This document shows positions 25,101-33,907 of a stretch of 64,000 nucleotides of DNA, piece after piece. Positions within the stretch are counted from its first letter, which is position 1; each line of letters starts with the position of its first letter. The notes below the pieces were generated by a model. The model did no database searches. It had not been told where the DNA came from and worked only from the letters and a program-made list of their open reading frames with translations. The DNA comes from Litorimonas sp947503715 (GTDB lineage: Bacteria > Pseudomonadota > Alphaproteobacteria > Caulobacterales > Maricaulaceae): positions 1,612,001 through 1,676,000 of the forward strand of contig NZ_CP189850.1 in the NCBI RefSeq assembly GCF_050271975.1, read 5' to 3'. Position numbers and translations under genes: made by a program.

Positions 25101-25796
25101 GTTGAAGCGCCTGTCAGAATTGGGGGCACGACGTCAGACTTACGAGTAGGACCAATAGGTGTCTGGGACCGGACAGGCGAACTCAACATCTGGATGCCCG
25201 GCGCGCAACTCGTCGCACGGTCGGAGGCAGATGTGATGGCGGGTCGAAACCGTTTTGCGATTGAAACCGCGAAGGGCTGGGAAATCATCGGCGCGGCGGA
25301 TATCGTGCTAACGGGGCCGGAGAGCTACCGCCTGAAAACGCTTTTGCGCGGTTTGTCCAATTCCGATGACGGGCAAGTTTTCCGCGTCCCTGCAGGGGCT
25401 AGGATTATTGCGCTGGACGGTGGACTGGCGACGCTGCCCGTAGAGGATGATTTTCTCGGGCAGGAGGTTGAGGTCACGATCAAGGCAGGCGGACGGTCCG
25501 GCGTCCCCGCCACTTTTACATATAGGGCCGCGCATCGCAGACCGCTCTCACCCGTCCATCTCTCCGTGACAGCCGAGGGAGAGATGACTCGTCTGGATTG
25601 GATACCCCGTAATCGCGACGAGTCGAACGAAATTGACCCGAATGCCGTGTTCCGTGTGAAGTGGGAGACGGAGGAGATTGATGTGGCGGGAATCTCTGCC
25701 ACACTACCCATCTTGACGGGTTCGGGTGTCAAAGTCTCCGTCGCGCAACTCGATACGCTCACAGGTGAAGGGCCGCGCGCGGAAATCATCGTTTAA
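22146..25796 (+). CDS. GTA megatron/host-specificity protein (gp15)
   Basis: 1216 residues, the largest gene of the cluster. An N-terminal membrane-prone Ala-rich segment is followed by the hub-like part and the GTA TIM-barrel-like domain (roughly residues 400-760: VDRFVIGSEMVALTTLRD, TYAADWSEYFGFHPQDG, DELWSHPAITAVGIDAYFPLSDW). The C-terminal half contains the phage tail-3 type domain (PMRARDALSALMQAYDISLAEEGG). It forms the baseplate tip that contacts recipient cells. It ends the GTA cluster; no host-fibre genes follow. Confidence 0.95.
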   Translation: MANLATTAAQFAGQALVNTASQIAIATATSYISRAFDNRNFQGPRLDGFHLQTSRDGAPMARVFGRVRLAGQVIWASHVRETSTEESVGGKGGGPTQTNFSYTISFAIGLCEGEILGVDRIWANGVPLATVGLDMRVYRGTETQAPDPIIAATEPRAVPAFRGTAYLVFEDFPLDEYGSRLPQINVEVVRAGRQSGRLESLVQSVNLLPGSGEFAYATTIIEESQRPGQTRPMNMNNLSGQADIELALDQLQAQLPNCRNVSIINSWFGTSMRAADCEIRPGVEQDFRNVRNSEWQVGRDNRGSAWLVSTDGESVANGGRPNFGGTPSDESIIQAIRAIRGRGMTVTLYPFLMMDVEGFPWRGRVTSHRDGTNGVRGDINDFFGTAQGSDFTLGAGEDHHRGPDNRFRNYILTQANLARRAGGVDRFVIGSEMVALTTLRDASNRFPAVEKLAELAGDVRAMLGPNTGITYAADWSEYFGFHPQDGSGDVNFHLDELWSHPAITAVGIDAYFPLSDWREGDHVDGANFDHPYAPEYLSANIEGGEGYEWYYASDADRDAQIRTPISDWIYRYKDLRNWWKNEHRNRIGGVEQSPTDWVPESKPFWLTEIGCPAVRFGANQPNIFSDGQSIESDIPYYSDGSRDDLIQRRYLEAMMGYWENAANNPVSGVSGERMIDSSAMAVWAWDARPYPDFPARTDTWSDGQNWQTGHWINGRTGLVLLADVITDICAEAGLFDIDVSRVSGLVSGFTIDRPMRARDALSALMQAYDISLAEEGGIVHFFTPSETPIISLELNNFIDREGGLVTFSTEDNTASLKDARLTFIDASRDYQTATVSARNELAETVRIADLQAPIVFDPGQARRIVDHLLAQSEPARQMARFSLSPMAADDVSVGGRIRLPETAGVWQIVTLQRGDQLDVGAVLMSDRKADAVVTGSDTGRSENPVWVSEPVAATFEFPGTEGPQLGALMDPFRPAILSLDSISVTVEAPVRIGGTTSDLRVGPIGVWDRTGELNIWMPGAQLVARSEADVMAGRNRFAIETAKGWEIIGAADIVLTGPESYRLKTLLRGLSNSDDGQVFRVPAGARIIALDGGLATLPVEDDFLGQEVEVTIKAGGRSGVPATFTYRAAHRRPLSPVHLSVTAEGEMTRLDWIPRNRDESNEIDPNAVFRVKWETEEIDVAGISATLPILTGSGVKVSVAQLDTLTGEGPRAEIIV

Positions 25797-25837
25797 CCCG
25801 TTGAAACCGCGTCAAACTGACCTATCTCTACCGCACT

Positions 25838-26785
25838 ATGGCGAAGAATCCTTATACATTACTGGGCGTGCCCAAAACCGCGACGGATAAAGAGATCAAG
25901 TCGGCTTATCGCAAGCTGGCCAAGACCCTCCATCCGGATGTGAATCCTGATAATCCAGCGGCTGAGGCGAAGTTCAAGGAGGTCACGGCGGCCTATAACC
26001 TACTCTCGAATGAGGATTTGCGCCGCCAATATGATACGGGGCAGGTCGATGCCTCCGGCCAGCAGCAAAACCCGTTTGCTGGCGGGTTTCGCCATGCCAA
26101 TGCGCAGGGCGGCATGGATACGGGCTTTGGCGGGTTTGGCGGAATGGGCGGTCAGGACGACATGTCCGACCTGTTCTCCTCGCTCTTTGGCATGAATATG
26201 GGCGGCGGTCGCCGTGCAGGCGGCATGGGCGGCGGGGGTGGTTTTCAACAGCGCCAAGCCCCGCCACAACGCGGTGAAGATGTTCGCTATACGCTAAAAA
26301 TGACCCTAATTGATGCCTTAACAGGTGGGGTAAAGGATTTGGGCCGTGGACTAAGTGTGCGTTTTCCTAAGGGAATCAAGGACGGTCAAACTGTACGTTT
26401 GCGCGGTAAGGGCAAAGCCGGCGTCAATGGCGGTCCGGCGGGCGATGCCCGCGTGAAAATCACGGTCCTGCCGCATCGCAATTTGGTGCGCGACGGCAAT
26501 GATTTAAAACTCGACGTGCCTATTTCCCTCTCTGAGGCCCTAAAGGGTACGAAAGTCGAGATTGATCTGCCTACGGGGAAGGTCTCGTTGAATATTCCGG
26601 CGGGTACGAATAGTGGCAAGCGCTTCCGCCTGAGCGGGAAAGGTGTGCGCGCCAAGGACGGGACGGGCGACCTCTATATCACGCCGCAGATCAAACTGAC
26701 GCGCGGTGAAATGGCGGGCGCGAGCGTGTTGGCTGCACAATTACCTGATGGCGAGAAACATGATCTGCGGGCGGGCTTGATTTAG
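25838..26785 (+). CDS. DnaJ-type co-chaperone (CbpA-like)
   Basis: 315 residues: J-domain at residues 1-70 with HPD at 32-34, a Gly/Met/Gln-rich linker (about 75-145), then the two C-terminal substrate-binding beta domains (LIDALTGGVKDLGR, VRLRGKGKAGVNGGPAGD, LDVPISLSEALKGTKVEIDLPTG). The zinc-finger domain of classical DnaJ is missing, so it is a type B J-protein. It acts with DnaK. It starts 41 bp after the GTA cluster and is probably a host gene bordering it. Confidence 0.92.
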   Translation: MAKNPYTLLGVPKTATDKEIKSAYRKLAKTLHPDVNPDNPAAEAKFKEVTAAYNLLSNEDLRRQYDTGQVDASGQQQNPFAGGFRHANAQGGMDTGFGGFGGMGGQDDMSDLFSSLFGMNMGGGRRAGGMGGGGGFQQRQAPPQRGEDVRYTLKMTLIDALTGGVKDLGRGLSVRFPKGIKDGQTVRLRGKGKAGVNGGPAGDARVKITVLPHRNLVRDGNDLKLDVPISLSEALKGTKVEIDLPTGKVSLNIPAGTNSGKRFRLSGKGVRAKDGTGDLYITPQIKLTRGEMAGASVLAAQLPDGEKHDLRAGLI

Positions 26786-26858
26786 ATTGTCTTAACTTGA
26801 ATAGGGCTTAAGAGAGCTATTCAGGAAGTGTTCAGGGGCGAACGGCTAAACCACAGAA

Positions 26859-27143
26859 ATGTTGACGAAACGTCATATCCTTTCCGCAGCTTTAGCGGCT
26901 GTTTTGAGCCTCGGTGCTGCCGCGCCGGGCTTTGCTCAATCCTATAGCATGGATATTGTGTTGGAAGCCCAGCGCTCCGTCTCACCGGCTGAAGCGAAAT
27001 CCATCGCTCGGTCCCGTGTCAAAGGCGGCGAAGTCGTGGATATTTCCCGCCGCGGCGATACTTACCGCGTCCGCGTGATTGCCAAGAATGGCAAAGTTGT
27101 CGATGTTTATATTGACGCCAATACCGGACGCGTCAAAAAGTAA
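26859..27143 (+). CDS. Secreted PepSY-domain protein
   Basis: 94 residues: a signal peptide (residues 1-27, cleavage after GFA) and a PepSY domain (SPAEAKSIARSRVKGGEVVDISRRGD, ending VYIDANTGRVKK). Periplasmic PepSY proteins next to two-component genes are often sensors' partners or protease inhibitors. It lies 43 bp upstream of the response regulator, same strand, and is likely co-transcribed, a common arrangement in alphaproteobacteria. Confidence 0.88.
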   Translation: MLTKRHILSAALAAVLSLGAAAPGFAQSYSMDIVLEAQRSVSPAEAKSIARSRVKGGEVVDISRRGDTYRVRVIAKNGKVVDVYIDANTGRVKK

Positions 27144-27186
27144 CCCAACCGCCGACTCCTTTACTATTTTGCGCGAAAGGTCCCCC

Positions 27187-27867
27187 ATGCGTATTCTGAT
27201 TGTCGAAGATGATGCCGATTTGGCACGCCAGCTTAAATCTGCGTTTAAGGATGCGGGCTATGCCGTGGACGTTGCGCCGGATGGTGAGGAAGGTCACTTC
27301 CTTGGCGATACGGAACCTTATGACGCTGTGGTTTTGGATCTGGGCCTGCCCCTAATTGACGGCGTGAGTGTTTTGCAGAAATGGCGGGCGGATGGGAAGA
27401 CGTTCCCTGTCTTGATCTTAACGGCTCGAGATCAGTGGTCCGAAAAAGTCGCTGGGTTCGATGCCGGGGCAGATGACTACCTGACCAAGCCTTTCCATAC
27501 CGAAGAACTCATGGCGCGGCTGCGGGCGCTGCTGCGTCGCGCGGCGGGTCACACGACGGACACGATAGAGATTGGCGATCTCATGGTTGATAACCGGGCT
27601 GCGCGTGCTTTTGTTGACGGTATGGCGATCAAATTGACGAGCCATGAATTCCGCCTGCTGTCCTATATGGCGTCGCATAAGGGTCGCGTGATTTCACGGA
27701 CAGAACTGGTCGAACATATTTACGATCAGGATTTTGACCGTGATTCGAACACGATTGAAGTTTTTGTAGGGCGTCTGCGGAAAAAGATCGGGACCGACCG
27801 GATCGAGACCGTGCGCGGTCTGGGCTATCGTCTGCTCGATCCGGATGCTGAAAACGCTGACACTTAA
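27187..27867 (+). CDS. OmpR/PhoP-family response regulator
   Basis: 226 residues. Receiver domain with acidic pocket EDD (7-9), phosphorylation site D51 (VVLDLGLP) and the Lys of TKPF; then a winged-helix DNA-binding domain with HEFRLLSYMASHKGRVISRTELVEHIYD. ATG 27187 follows AAAGGTCCCCC. The partner kinase begins directly after the stop codon. FeuP or PhoP of alphaproteobacteria are close in type; the signal is not evident from sequence. Confidence 0.93.
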   Translation: MRILIVEDDADLARQLKSAFKDAGYAVDVAPDGEEGHFLGDTEPYDAVVLDLGLPLIDGVSVLQKWRADGKTFPVLILTARDQWSEKVAGFDAGADDYLTKPFHTEELMARLRALLRRAAGHTTDTIEIGDLMVDNRAARAFVDGMAIKLTSHEFRLLSYMASHKGRVISRTELVEHIYDQDFDRDSNTIEVFVGRLRKKIGTDRIETVRGLGYRLLDPDAENADT

Positions 27868-29265
27868 ATGACCCGACGCCAGCCGCCATCGCTGGTTTCC
27901 TCTCTTGTTCGCGCAGCGGCCCTCTGGGCTGTTCCGGGTCTGATTATCACGGCACTTGCCCTGACATGGTTGTCGCGAAATTCGACCTATCGGGCCTTTG
28001 ACGAGCCGCTGGAATCAGCCGTCATTGGATTGATCGCGAGCGTCGAGGTCGCGGATGACGGCGCTCTCCGCCTGTCACGGGAATTGCCCGACCCGCGTTA
28101 TCAGCGGGCACTGTCAGGAAAATACTGGATGATTGGCGAAGCCAATGACCGGAATGATATCATACCGCGGCTCTCTTCGCGGTCACTCTACGGCTCCTCT
28201 TTACCCATAAGTGCAACTGTTCGGTCTTCTCTGGCGCTGCAGGAACAGGAGCCCGTGCGATTTGTCACGGACGGGCCGGATATTGATGCAAATGAAGCGC
28301 TGCGCGTCGTTGCGCGGCAAGTGATTCTTCCGAATATGGACACGCCTGTTATCGTTCTCGCAGCGGCAGACCGTACGCCTGTTATCAGTGCCATTCGGAC
28401 CTTCACACTAACGGCGGTGACGATGATTGTCATTCTGACGCTTGGGCTGATTTTTGCCGTTTACGCACAGGTCCGCCTTGGCCTCAGACCGCTCTTTGCC
28501 CTCGGTGAGCGGATTGCGGATGTACGGGAGGGACGTGCGGCAGAGGTCGAAGGCGTCTACCCGCCTGAGATTGCACCGCTGGCAGGCGAGCTTAACTCTC
28601 TGATCTTGCATAATAAATCTGTCGTTGATCGTGCGCAAACGCATGTTGGAAACCTGGCCCATGCGTTGAAAACACCGATTGCAGTTTTACGGAACGAAGC
28701 TGCCATGGGCGACGTCACGAACTCCTTAGTTGTGTCGCGACAGACCGAATCTATGGCGCAACAGGTTGACCATCATCTGCGCCGTGCACGGGCGGCGGCA
28801 CGCGGGCAGGCCATCGGTGTGCGGGCGGAGATGGACCCGATCATAGACGGTCTCGTCCGAACGCTACCGCGCATCTATCGGGATAAGGATTTGCAGATTG
28901 TCCGCACAGGGGAGACAGGTTTGATGTTCCGCGGTGCGCCGCGCGATCTGGAAGATATGGTCGGAAACCTGATGGACAATGCCGCCAAATGGACGACCGA
29001 CCGTGTCGAGCTTGAGGTCAAGCTTGAGGATGAAGGCTTTTGTTTGGTTACGGTCAAGGATAATGGCCCCGGTCTTACGCCGGAAGAATATGCGACGGCC
29101 CTTCAACGCGGTGCGAGATTGGACGAGGCGACGCCAGGCAGCGGCTTGGGGCTGTCTATCGTTGATGATTTGGCACAGGCTTATAAGGGATCACTAAGAT
29201 TAGACCGCGCCAGTATTGGTGGTTTGAAAGCTGTCTTACGCCTTCCCATCGCGAGAGATACATGA
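27868..29265 (+). CDS. Sensor histidine kinase, partner of the preceding regulator
   Basis: 465 residues: first membrane helix (about 13-33), a periplasmic sensor of about 135 residues, second helix (about 173-195), HAMP-like linker, H-box with H265 (LAHALKTPIAVL), and HATPase domain with N box (NLMDNAAKW) and DNGPGL and GSGLGLSIV motifs. PhoQ/FeuQ-like layout. It starts immediately after the regulator's stop and overlaps the methyltransferase gene by 4 bp, so the three form one operon. Confidence 0.92.
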   Translation: MTRRQPPSLVSSLVRAAALWAVPGLIITALALTWLSRNSTYRAFDEPLESAVIGLIASVEVADDGALRLSRELPDPRYQRALSGKYWMIGEANDRNDIIPRLSSRSLYGSSLPISATVRSSLALQEQEPVRFVTDGPDIDANEALRVVARQVILPNMDTPVIVLAAADRTPVISAIRTFTLTAVTMIVILTLGLIFAVYAQVRLGLRPLFALGERIADVREGRAAEVEGVYPPEIAPLAGELNSLILHNKSVVDRAQTHVGNLAHALKTPIAVLRNEAAMGDVTNSLVVSRQTESMAQQVDHHLRRARAAARGQAIGVRAEMDPIIDGLVRTLPRIYRDKDLQIVRTGETGLMFRGAPRDLEDMVGNLMDNAAKWTTDRVELEVKLEDEGFCLVTVKDNGPGLTPEEYATALQRGARLDEATPGSGLGLSIVDDLAQAYKGSLRLDRASIGGLKAVLRLPIARDT

Positions 29266-29897
29266 CGGATAAACCTATCGCATTGGAAGCTCGGATAGAG
29301 GAGGATGGACGTTTGTTTTCGCCGTCTGCGGGACGAAACCGTGAAGTCATAGCGGAGCATCTGGCGCGTGTCCTACCGCAAAATGCAAAGGTCCTCGAGA
29401 TTGCGAGCGGGACCGGACAGCACGGCATCACGACCCTCGTGGCGCGTCCAGATCTGGACTGGCAATTTTCTGATCCCAATGCGGAGTCGCGGGAAAGCCA
29501 ATCGGCGTGGATTGCCCATTCCGGTCTGGACCTGCCCGCGCCGCTAGAGATTGATACGACAGACGACTGGACAAAAGCGCTGTCCGAATATGATGCCATT
29601 TTCTGCGCAAATATGATTCACATTGCGCCAGTTGAGGCGCTGGAAGGTTTGGCGCGGGGCGCAGCCAAGCTGGTCAAAGATGGGGGGGCTGTCTGGCTTT
29701 ACGGACCCTATCTCTTCGGCGAGGATTCTGCTCCGTCCAATCTCGACTTTGATGCCTCGCTAAAATCACGAAATTGCGCCTGGGGCGTACGCGAGTCAGA
29801 CTTTGTTAAACATATCTTCGCACTCAACGGCTTTAATCAATCCGAGCTGCGCCCGATGCCTGCAAACAATTATTTTTACGGATTTTTTCGGCGCTGA
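29262..29897 (+). CDS. DUF938 SAM-dependent methyltransferase-like protein
   Basis: 211 residues. The motif VLEIASGTGQHGITTLVARPDLDWQFSDPN is a class I methyltransferase SAM-binding loop and is characteristic of DUF938, followed by FCANMIHIAPVEALEGL. The substrate is unknown. ATGA overlap with the histidine kinase gene suggests co-expression, though DUF938 genes are also found alone. Confidence 0.88.
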   Translation: MTDKPIALEARIEEDGRLFSPSAGRNREVIAEHLARVLPQNAKVLEIASGTGQHGITTLVARPDLDWQFSDPNAESRESQSAWIAHSGLDLPAPLEIDTTDDWTKALSEYDAIFCANMIHIAPVEALEGLARGAAKLVKDGGAVWLYGPYLFGEDSAPSNLDFDASLKSRNCAWGVRESDFVKHIFALNGFNQSELRPMPANNYFYGFFRR

Positions 29898-29992
29898 TGT
29901 GAAATCATCCCTATATGGATGTTTCGTCATGTTTTGGACAGCATTGGGTCATCTGAACCCTTGCAGTCTGGTAAGCGAAGAAGGGGACTCCC

Positions 29993-31573
29993 GTGTCCAA
30001 AATGAAACTGACATTATTGGGAAGCGTGATGGCGTTTGGACTTGCACCGCAAGTCATCGCCCAAGATGCAACCGTAATTTATGCCGACTCGGATAAGTAT
30101 GAAGTCGTATTGGACGCGCCCATGTCCGAGACGCAGTTTAAATCGCTGCGCGATATGGGCGAGGCTGAAAAGCCAAATCTGACCGTCGTTCCAAATCCTG
30201 CGCCTGAACTGCAAGCGGGACTGCCCCTGCCGCAAGCTAATCCACAGCCTCCAATTGGCACAAACTTGATGGATATGCCGATCAGTGCGCTTCCGTCTAT
30301 TGCCAATCTTGTGGACCGCGTCAGTCCGTCCGTGGTTAATATCGTTGTGACAACGGAAAGTGGTGAGACAACATCCGAGGGGCAGGGCTCCGGCTTTATC
30401 ATTTCCGACGAATTGGAAGTCGTCACGAATTATCACGTCATTGAGGGCGGGACGTACATCAATATCGAGTTCAATGATGGCCGCAAATATCCGGCCAGCA
30501 TTATCGGCACAGATGAAGAAACAGACCTCGCTTTGCTTCGTATCGATACGGATGAGCGCATTCCTTACGTGAACTTTCATCAGAAAGACGAGCTCCGCAT
30601 AGGCGAATGGGTTGTCGCGATTGGTAATCCGTTCGGGATTGGTCAGTCGACCTCGCTCGGCGTCATCTCTGCGATTGGGCGCGAGAAGGTCGATAGCGGC
30701 TCCTATGTCGATTATATCCAGACGGATGCCACGATTAACCGCGGCAATTCCGGTGGACCGCTCTTTAACCTCGAAGGCGATGTTGTCGGCGTGAACTCTG
30801 CGATTTATTCTCCCACTGGGGCGAGTGTCGGGATTGCATTTGTCATCCCGCATCACACGGCGGAGGAGATTATTGACTCTATCCGCAAGGACGGTTTCGT
30901 CCGTCGCGGCTATCTTGGCGCAGGCCTGCGGACCGCGACCTTCGAGCTAGAAGGCGAGCCCGGAATTTATAAATCCGGCGCGACCGTTAACGATATTCTG
31001 GCGGGAAGTCCTGCGGATATTTACGGTCTGCAAGTCGATGACATCATCCTGAACATTAACGGCCAGACCGTGCGGAATTCCGTCGAGGCGACACGTGCTA
31101 TCGCCGATATTATGCCCGGCAAAGTTGCCAAATTCATTTATGAGCGGAACGAGCAGACATATTCCCTCGACGTTCAAATCGGTGAGCGGCCGGAGAAATA
31201 TGACCTCCAGCGCAAGAGTGCGGAAGCGCAGGGCCTGCCCGTGCCGCCTCCGCCGCGTGATCCGTCTCTGCCGAAGGTCAATATCGATACGGGTTTGCAC
31301 CTGTTGGATATTTCAGCGGAATTCCGCTCCGCCATTAATATGCGCTCCGATCAGGTCGGCGTGTATGTTGAGAGTGTTGAGCCGGGCAGTTTGGCTGAGA
31401 GCGCAGGCTTTAAACTCGGCATGGTTTTACTCGAAGCAGATTCACAGCCGATTGCCGAAGTTAGAAAATGGAAGTCCATTGTCCTGAATGCAAGGACGAA
31501 TGGGCAGACAGATATCCTCCTGAACGTACGTAGAAAAGACGGACAGGAAACATTTATGGTGCTGCCCTTATAG
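29993..31573 (+). CDS. DegP/DegQ-type periplasmic serine protease
   Basis: 526 residues. GTG start with AAGGGGA upstream; ATG 30002 is an alternative. Signal peptide ends near residue 24 (VIAQ). Trypsin-like domain with catalytic His in TNYHVIEGG, Asp in ETDLALLRID and Ser in NRGNSGGPLF, then two PDZ domains (the first near GLQVDDIILNINGQTV, the second near SVEPGSLAESAGFKLG). It degrades or chaperones misfolded envelope proteins. A two-component pair follows 37 bp later, suggesting an envelope-stress unit. Confidence 0.93.
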   Translation: MSKMKLTLLGSVMAFGLAPQVIAQDATVIYADSDKYEVVLDAPMSETQFKSLRDMGEAEKPNLTVVPNPAPELQAGLPLPQANPQPPIGTNLMDMPISALPSIANLVDRVSPSVVNIVVTTESGETTSEGQGSGFIISDELEVVTNYHVIEGGTYINIEFNDGRKYPASIIGTDEETDLALLRIDTDERIPYVNFHQKDELRIGEWVVAIGNPFGIGQSTSLGVISAIGREKVDSGSYVDYIQTDATINRGNSGGPLFNLEGDVVGVNSAIYSPTGASVGIAFVIPHHTAEEIIDSIRKDGFVRRGYLGAGLRTATFELEGEPGIYKSGATVNDILAGSPADIYGLQVDDIILNINGQTVRNSVEATRAIADIMPGKVAKFIYERNEQTYSLDVQIGERPEKYDLQRKSAEAQGLPVPPPPRDPSLPKVNIDTGLHLLDISAEFRSAINMRSDQVGVYVESVEPGSLAESAGFKLGMVLLEADSQPIAEVRKWKSIVLNARTNGQTDILLNVRRKDGQETFMVLPL

Positions 31574-31610
31574 CAAGGCGGTATCAATTTAAGAAAGTGG
31601 GTGGGGACCT

Positions 31611-32297
31611 ATGGAGAAAAAAGAAATGAGAATATTAGTCGTCGAAGATGACTCGGTCGCCGCCGAATATGTCCGCAAGGGCTTAATGGAGGCTGGCCAT
31701 GTCGTAGACCTCGCACCCGACGGAGATCTCGGTCTCGAAATGGCCCGTGCCGCAGATTATGATGCGCTGATTTTGGACCGAATGCTGCCCAAGCGTGACG
31801 GCCTCGAAGTGCTCGCCGATTTGCGGGAGGACGGCGATGCCGTTCCCGTGCTGATCCTGTCCGCATTGGGCGAAGTTGACCAGAAGGTCGAAGGCCTGCG
31901 GGCGGGCGGCGATGATTATCTCGCCAAGCCCTATAGTTTCACGGAACTTCTCGCACGTGTCGAAGCGATTGGCCGACGGTCCGACCCGACCGCCGCTGTC
32001 ACAAAGCTGAAGGTCGGCGGGTTGGAGATGGACCTCCTCGCGCGGACTGTGCGCCGCGACGGACAGAAAATTCTGCTGCAGCCGCGCGAGTTTCGTTTGC
32101 TGGAATGTCTGATGCGCAATGCCGGACGTGTTGTGACCCGCACGATGTTGCTCGAAAAGGTCTGGGACTACCACTTTGACCCCCAGACAAATGTCATCGA
32201 CGTCCATATTTCGCGTCTGCGCGGGAAGATCGACAAAGAATTTGACGAACCCCTTTTGCATACCGTGCGCGGTGCGGGCTATCGTTTGCAGGTCTAA
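31611..32297 (+). CDS. OmpR-family response regulator
   Basis: 228 residues with receiver domain (EDD at 12-14, phosphorylation site D56 in LILDRMLP, Lys in AKPY) and winged-helix domain (PREFRLLECLMRNAGRVVTRTMLLEKVWD, close to CzcR/CopR/PcoR types). Two starts are possible: 31611, or 31626 preceded by GGAGAAAAAAGAA. It lies between the protease gene and a histidine kinase, all on one strand. Confidence 0.93.
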   Translation: MEKKEMRILVVEDDSVAAEYVRKGLMEAGHVVDLAPDGDLGLEMARAADYDALILDRMLPKRDGLEVLADLREDGDAVPVLILSALGEVDQKVEGLRAGGDDYLAKPYSFTELLARVEAIGRRSDPTAAVTKLKVGGLEMDLLARTVRRDGQKILLQPREFRLLECLMRNAGRVVTRTMLLEKVWDYHFDPQTNVIDVHISRLRGKIDKEFDEPLLHTVRGAGYRLQV

Positions 32298-32314
32298 GTC
32301 TGTAGGCGAGCCCG

Positions 32315-33907
32315 ATGGTTGGCTCAATTCGTAAACTCTATCGCAACACGCTCTTCAGATTATCTCTGCTGGGCGCATTGCTCTTTGTGCTCTCGCTCTT
32401 TGTGGCGCTGGGCTATGTTTATTACGCCGTGGTGCAGAGCGAATTGCGCCGCGTAGACCGTTCGATTGATGCGGAAATTGCCGAACTCAGAACGGAATAT
32501 CGGGAGAGTGGCGAACGCGCCATTTTGCTCGCAAAACAGTCTGGCGTTCTCAGCCAATTCGCGACACCCGACTCTCCGCTTTACCGCCGCATCTATACCG
32601 AAGCCGGTCTTGAGCCCGTCGGTCGCGCCATCATCCTTCGTGGTCTCTCCTATGAACGGCTTTACATTCTGCAAACGGAAGAAGGCGTAATCGGGAATTT
32701 GGGGCTGCAGCCCGAAGATCTCGGCGAAGGTTTTCTGGACGCGGAAACGCTGCAAAAAGACAAGACCGAAATCGTGTTTGAAAAGCCGGTGGACGGCGAA
32801 GACAATATCGAATCCAATCGCGGGCGCATTACGACCGATTATATCTATCTCGAGAACAAACCTGTCCTGCGCCTGATCGTCGGGCGGGATGTCGAGGCCG
32901 TCATGCGCACGGGCGAACGTGTTCGGACCGCGATCCTGACCTCTTCCGGTATCGCGCTCTTTCTGGGCCTGCTCTCCTCCTTCTTCGTCTCGCGCCGCTT
33001 TGCCCTGCGTGTCGAGGGGTTCAACCGCCTTGCGACCGATGTACGGGCGGGAAATTTGGACCGTCGCGCCCCGCGCAATTATTCCGAAGACGAGATGGAC
33101 CTGCTGGCAGAACATCTGAACGCCATGTTGGACCATATCTCCCGCCTCATGTCTGCTATGCGCTATGCGGGTGACAGTGTGGCGCATGACCTTCGGACGC
33201 CGCTGACACGTCTTCGGACCCGTCTGGAAACGGCAGCCGTCGAGCTCGGTGACACGGATGAAGCGATAACCCTGTATGAAGCCGCAGGGGATGCAGATCA
33301 ATTACTCTCCACTTTTGATTCGGTCCTGCGCATTGCTCGCCTAGAGGCCGGCGAACAGCGCGGGCTTCTCAAACCCCTCGATCCCAAACCCATTTTGGAT
33401 GATTTGGCCGAATTGTACGAACCGGCCTGTGAAGATGCGGGGCTGAGTTTTACGGCGGATATTGCGGCGAAGACCCTGATCTCCGCCGATAGAGGATTAC
33501 TGTCACAGGCCGTCTCCAACCTCTTGGAAAACGCGATTAAATATACGCCGGAAGGCGGCGCCGTAGCACTTGTCTGTCGTAAAAGACGGGGCGGTGGTGT
33601 CGAGGTTTCCATCAGAGATAACGGCCCCGGCATCCCGAGTTGGGATCGGGAGCGGGTGAAAGAACGGTTTGTTCGACTCGATAAATCGAGATCTCTACCG
33701 GGAAGCGGCCTGGGCCTTTCCCTTGTCGAGGCCGTCGCCGATCTTCACCAAGCAGAATTTGTTATGACAGATAATGACGATCTACCAGCGGTCGATAAGG
33801 GTGGAGACCCCGATCGACCGGGCCTGCGCGCGGCGCTTCTCTTTCCCCGGGTGAAGTCGAAGCTTGTCGATACAAAGCCCGAAACCGAAGTTCTGGTAAA
33901 GCCTTAA
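32315..33907 (+). CDS. Sensor histidine kinase with HAMP domain
   Basis: 530 residues: helix 1 (about 12-38), periplasmic sensor (about 40-205), helix 2 (about 207-228), HAMP, H-box with H291 (VAHDLRTPLTRLRTR), and HATPase with NLLENAIKY, DNGPGI and GSGLGLSLV motifs. It pairs with the regulator 17 bp upstream. The DegP-RR-HK order suggests envelope-stress sensing. The last about 40 residues beyond the ATPase are an unusual hydrophilic tail. It converges on the PleC-like gene with a 4-bp overlap. Confidence 0.92.
   Translation: MVGSIRKLYRNTLFRLSLLGALLFVLSLFVALGYVYYAVVQSELRRVDRSIDAEIAELRTEYRESGERAILLAKQSGVLSQFATPDSPLYRRIYTEAGLEPVGRAIILRGLSYERLYILQTEEGVIGNLGLQPEDLGEGFLDAETLQKDKTEIVFEKPVDGEDNIESNRGRITTDYIYLENKPVLRLIVGRDVEAVMRTGERVRTAILTSSGIALFLGLLSSFFVSRRFALRVEGFNRLATDVRAGNLDRRAPRNYSEDEMDLLAEHLNAMLDHISRLMSAMRYAGDSVAHDLRTPLTRLRTRLETAAVELGDTDEAITLYEAAGDADQLLSTFDSVLRIARLEAGEQRGLLKPLDPKPILDDLAELYEPACEDAGLSFTADIAAKTLISADRGLLSQAVSNLLENAIKYTPEGGAVALVCRKRRGGGVEVSIRDNGPGIPSWDRERVKERFVRLDKSRSLPGSGLGLSLVEAVADLHQAEFVMTDNDDLPAVDKGGDPDRPGLRAALLFPRVKSKLVDTKPETEVLVKP

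Noticed and set aside
9753..25796. Ordinary prophage
   Set aside because: No integrase, repressor, replication genes, lysis cassette or attachment sites; gene order and gp15 with GTA TIM-barrel domain match gene transfer agents.
29909..29930. Weak hairpin after the DUF938 gene
   Set aside because: Five-base stem with only three following T; not enough for a terminator call.
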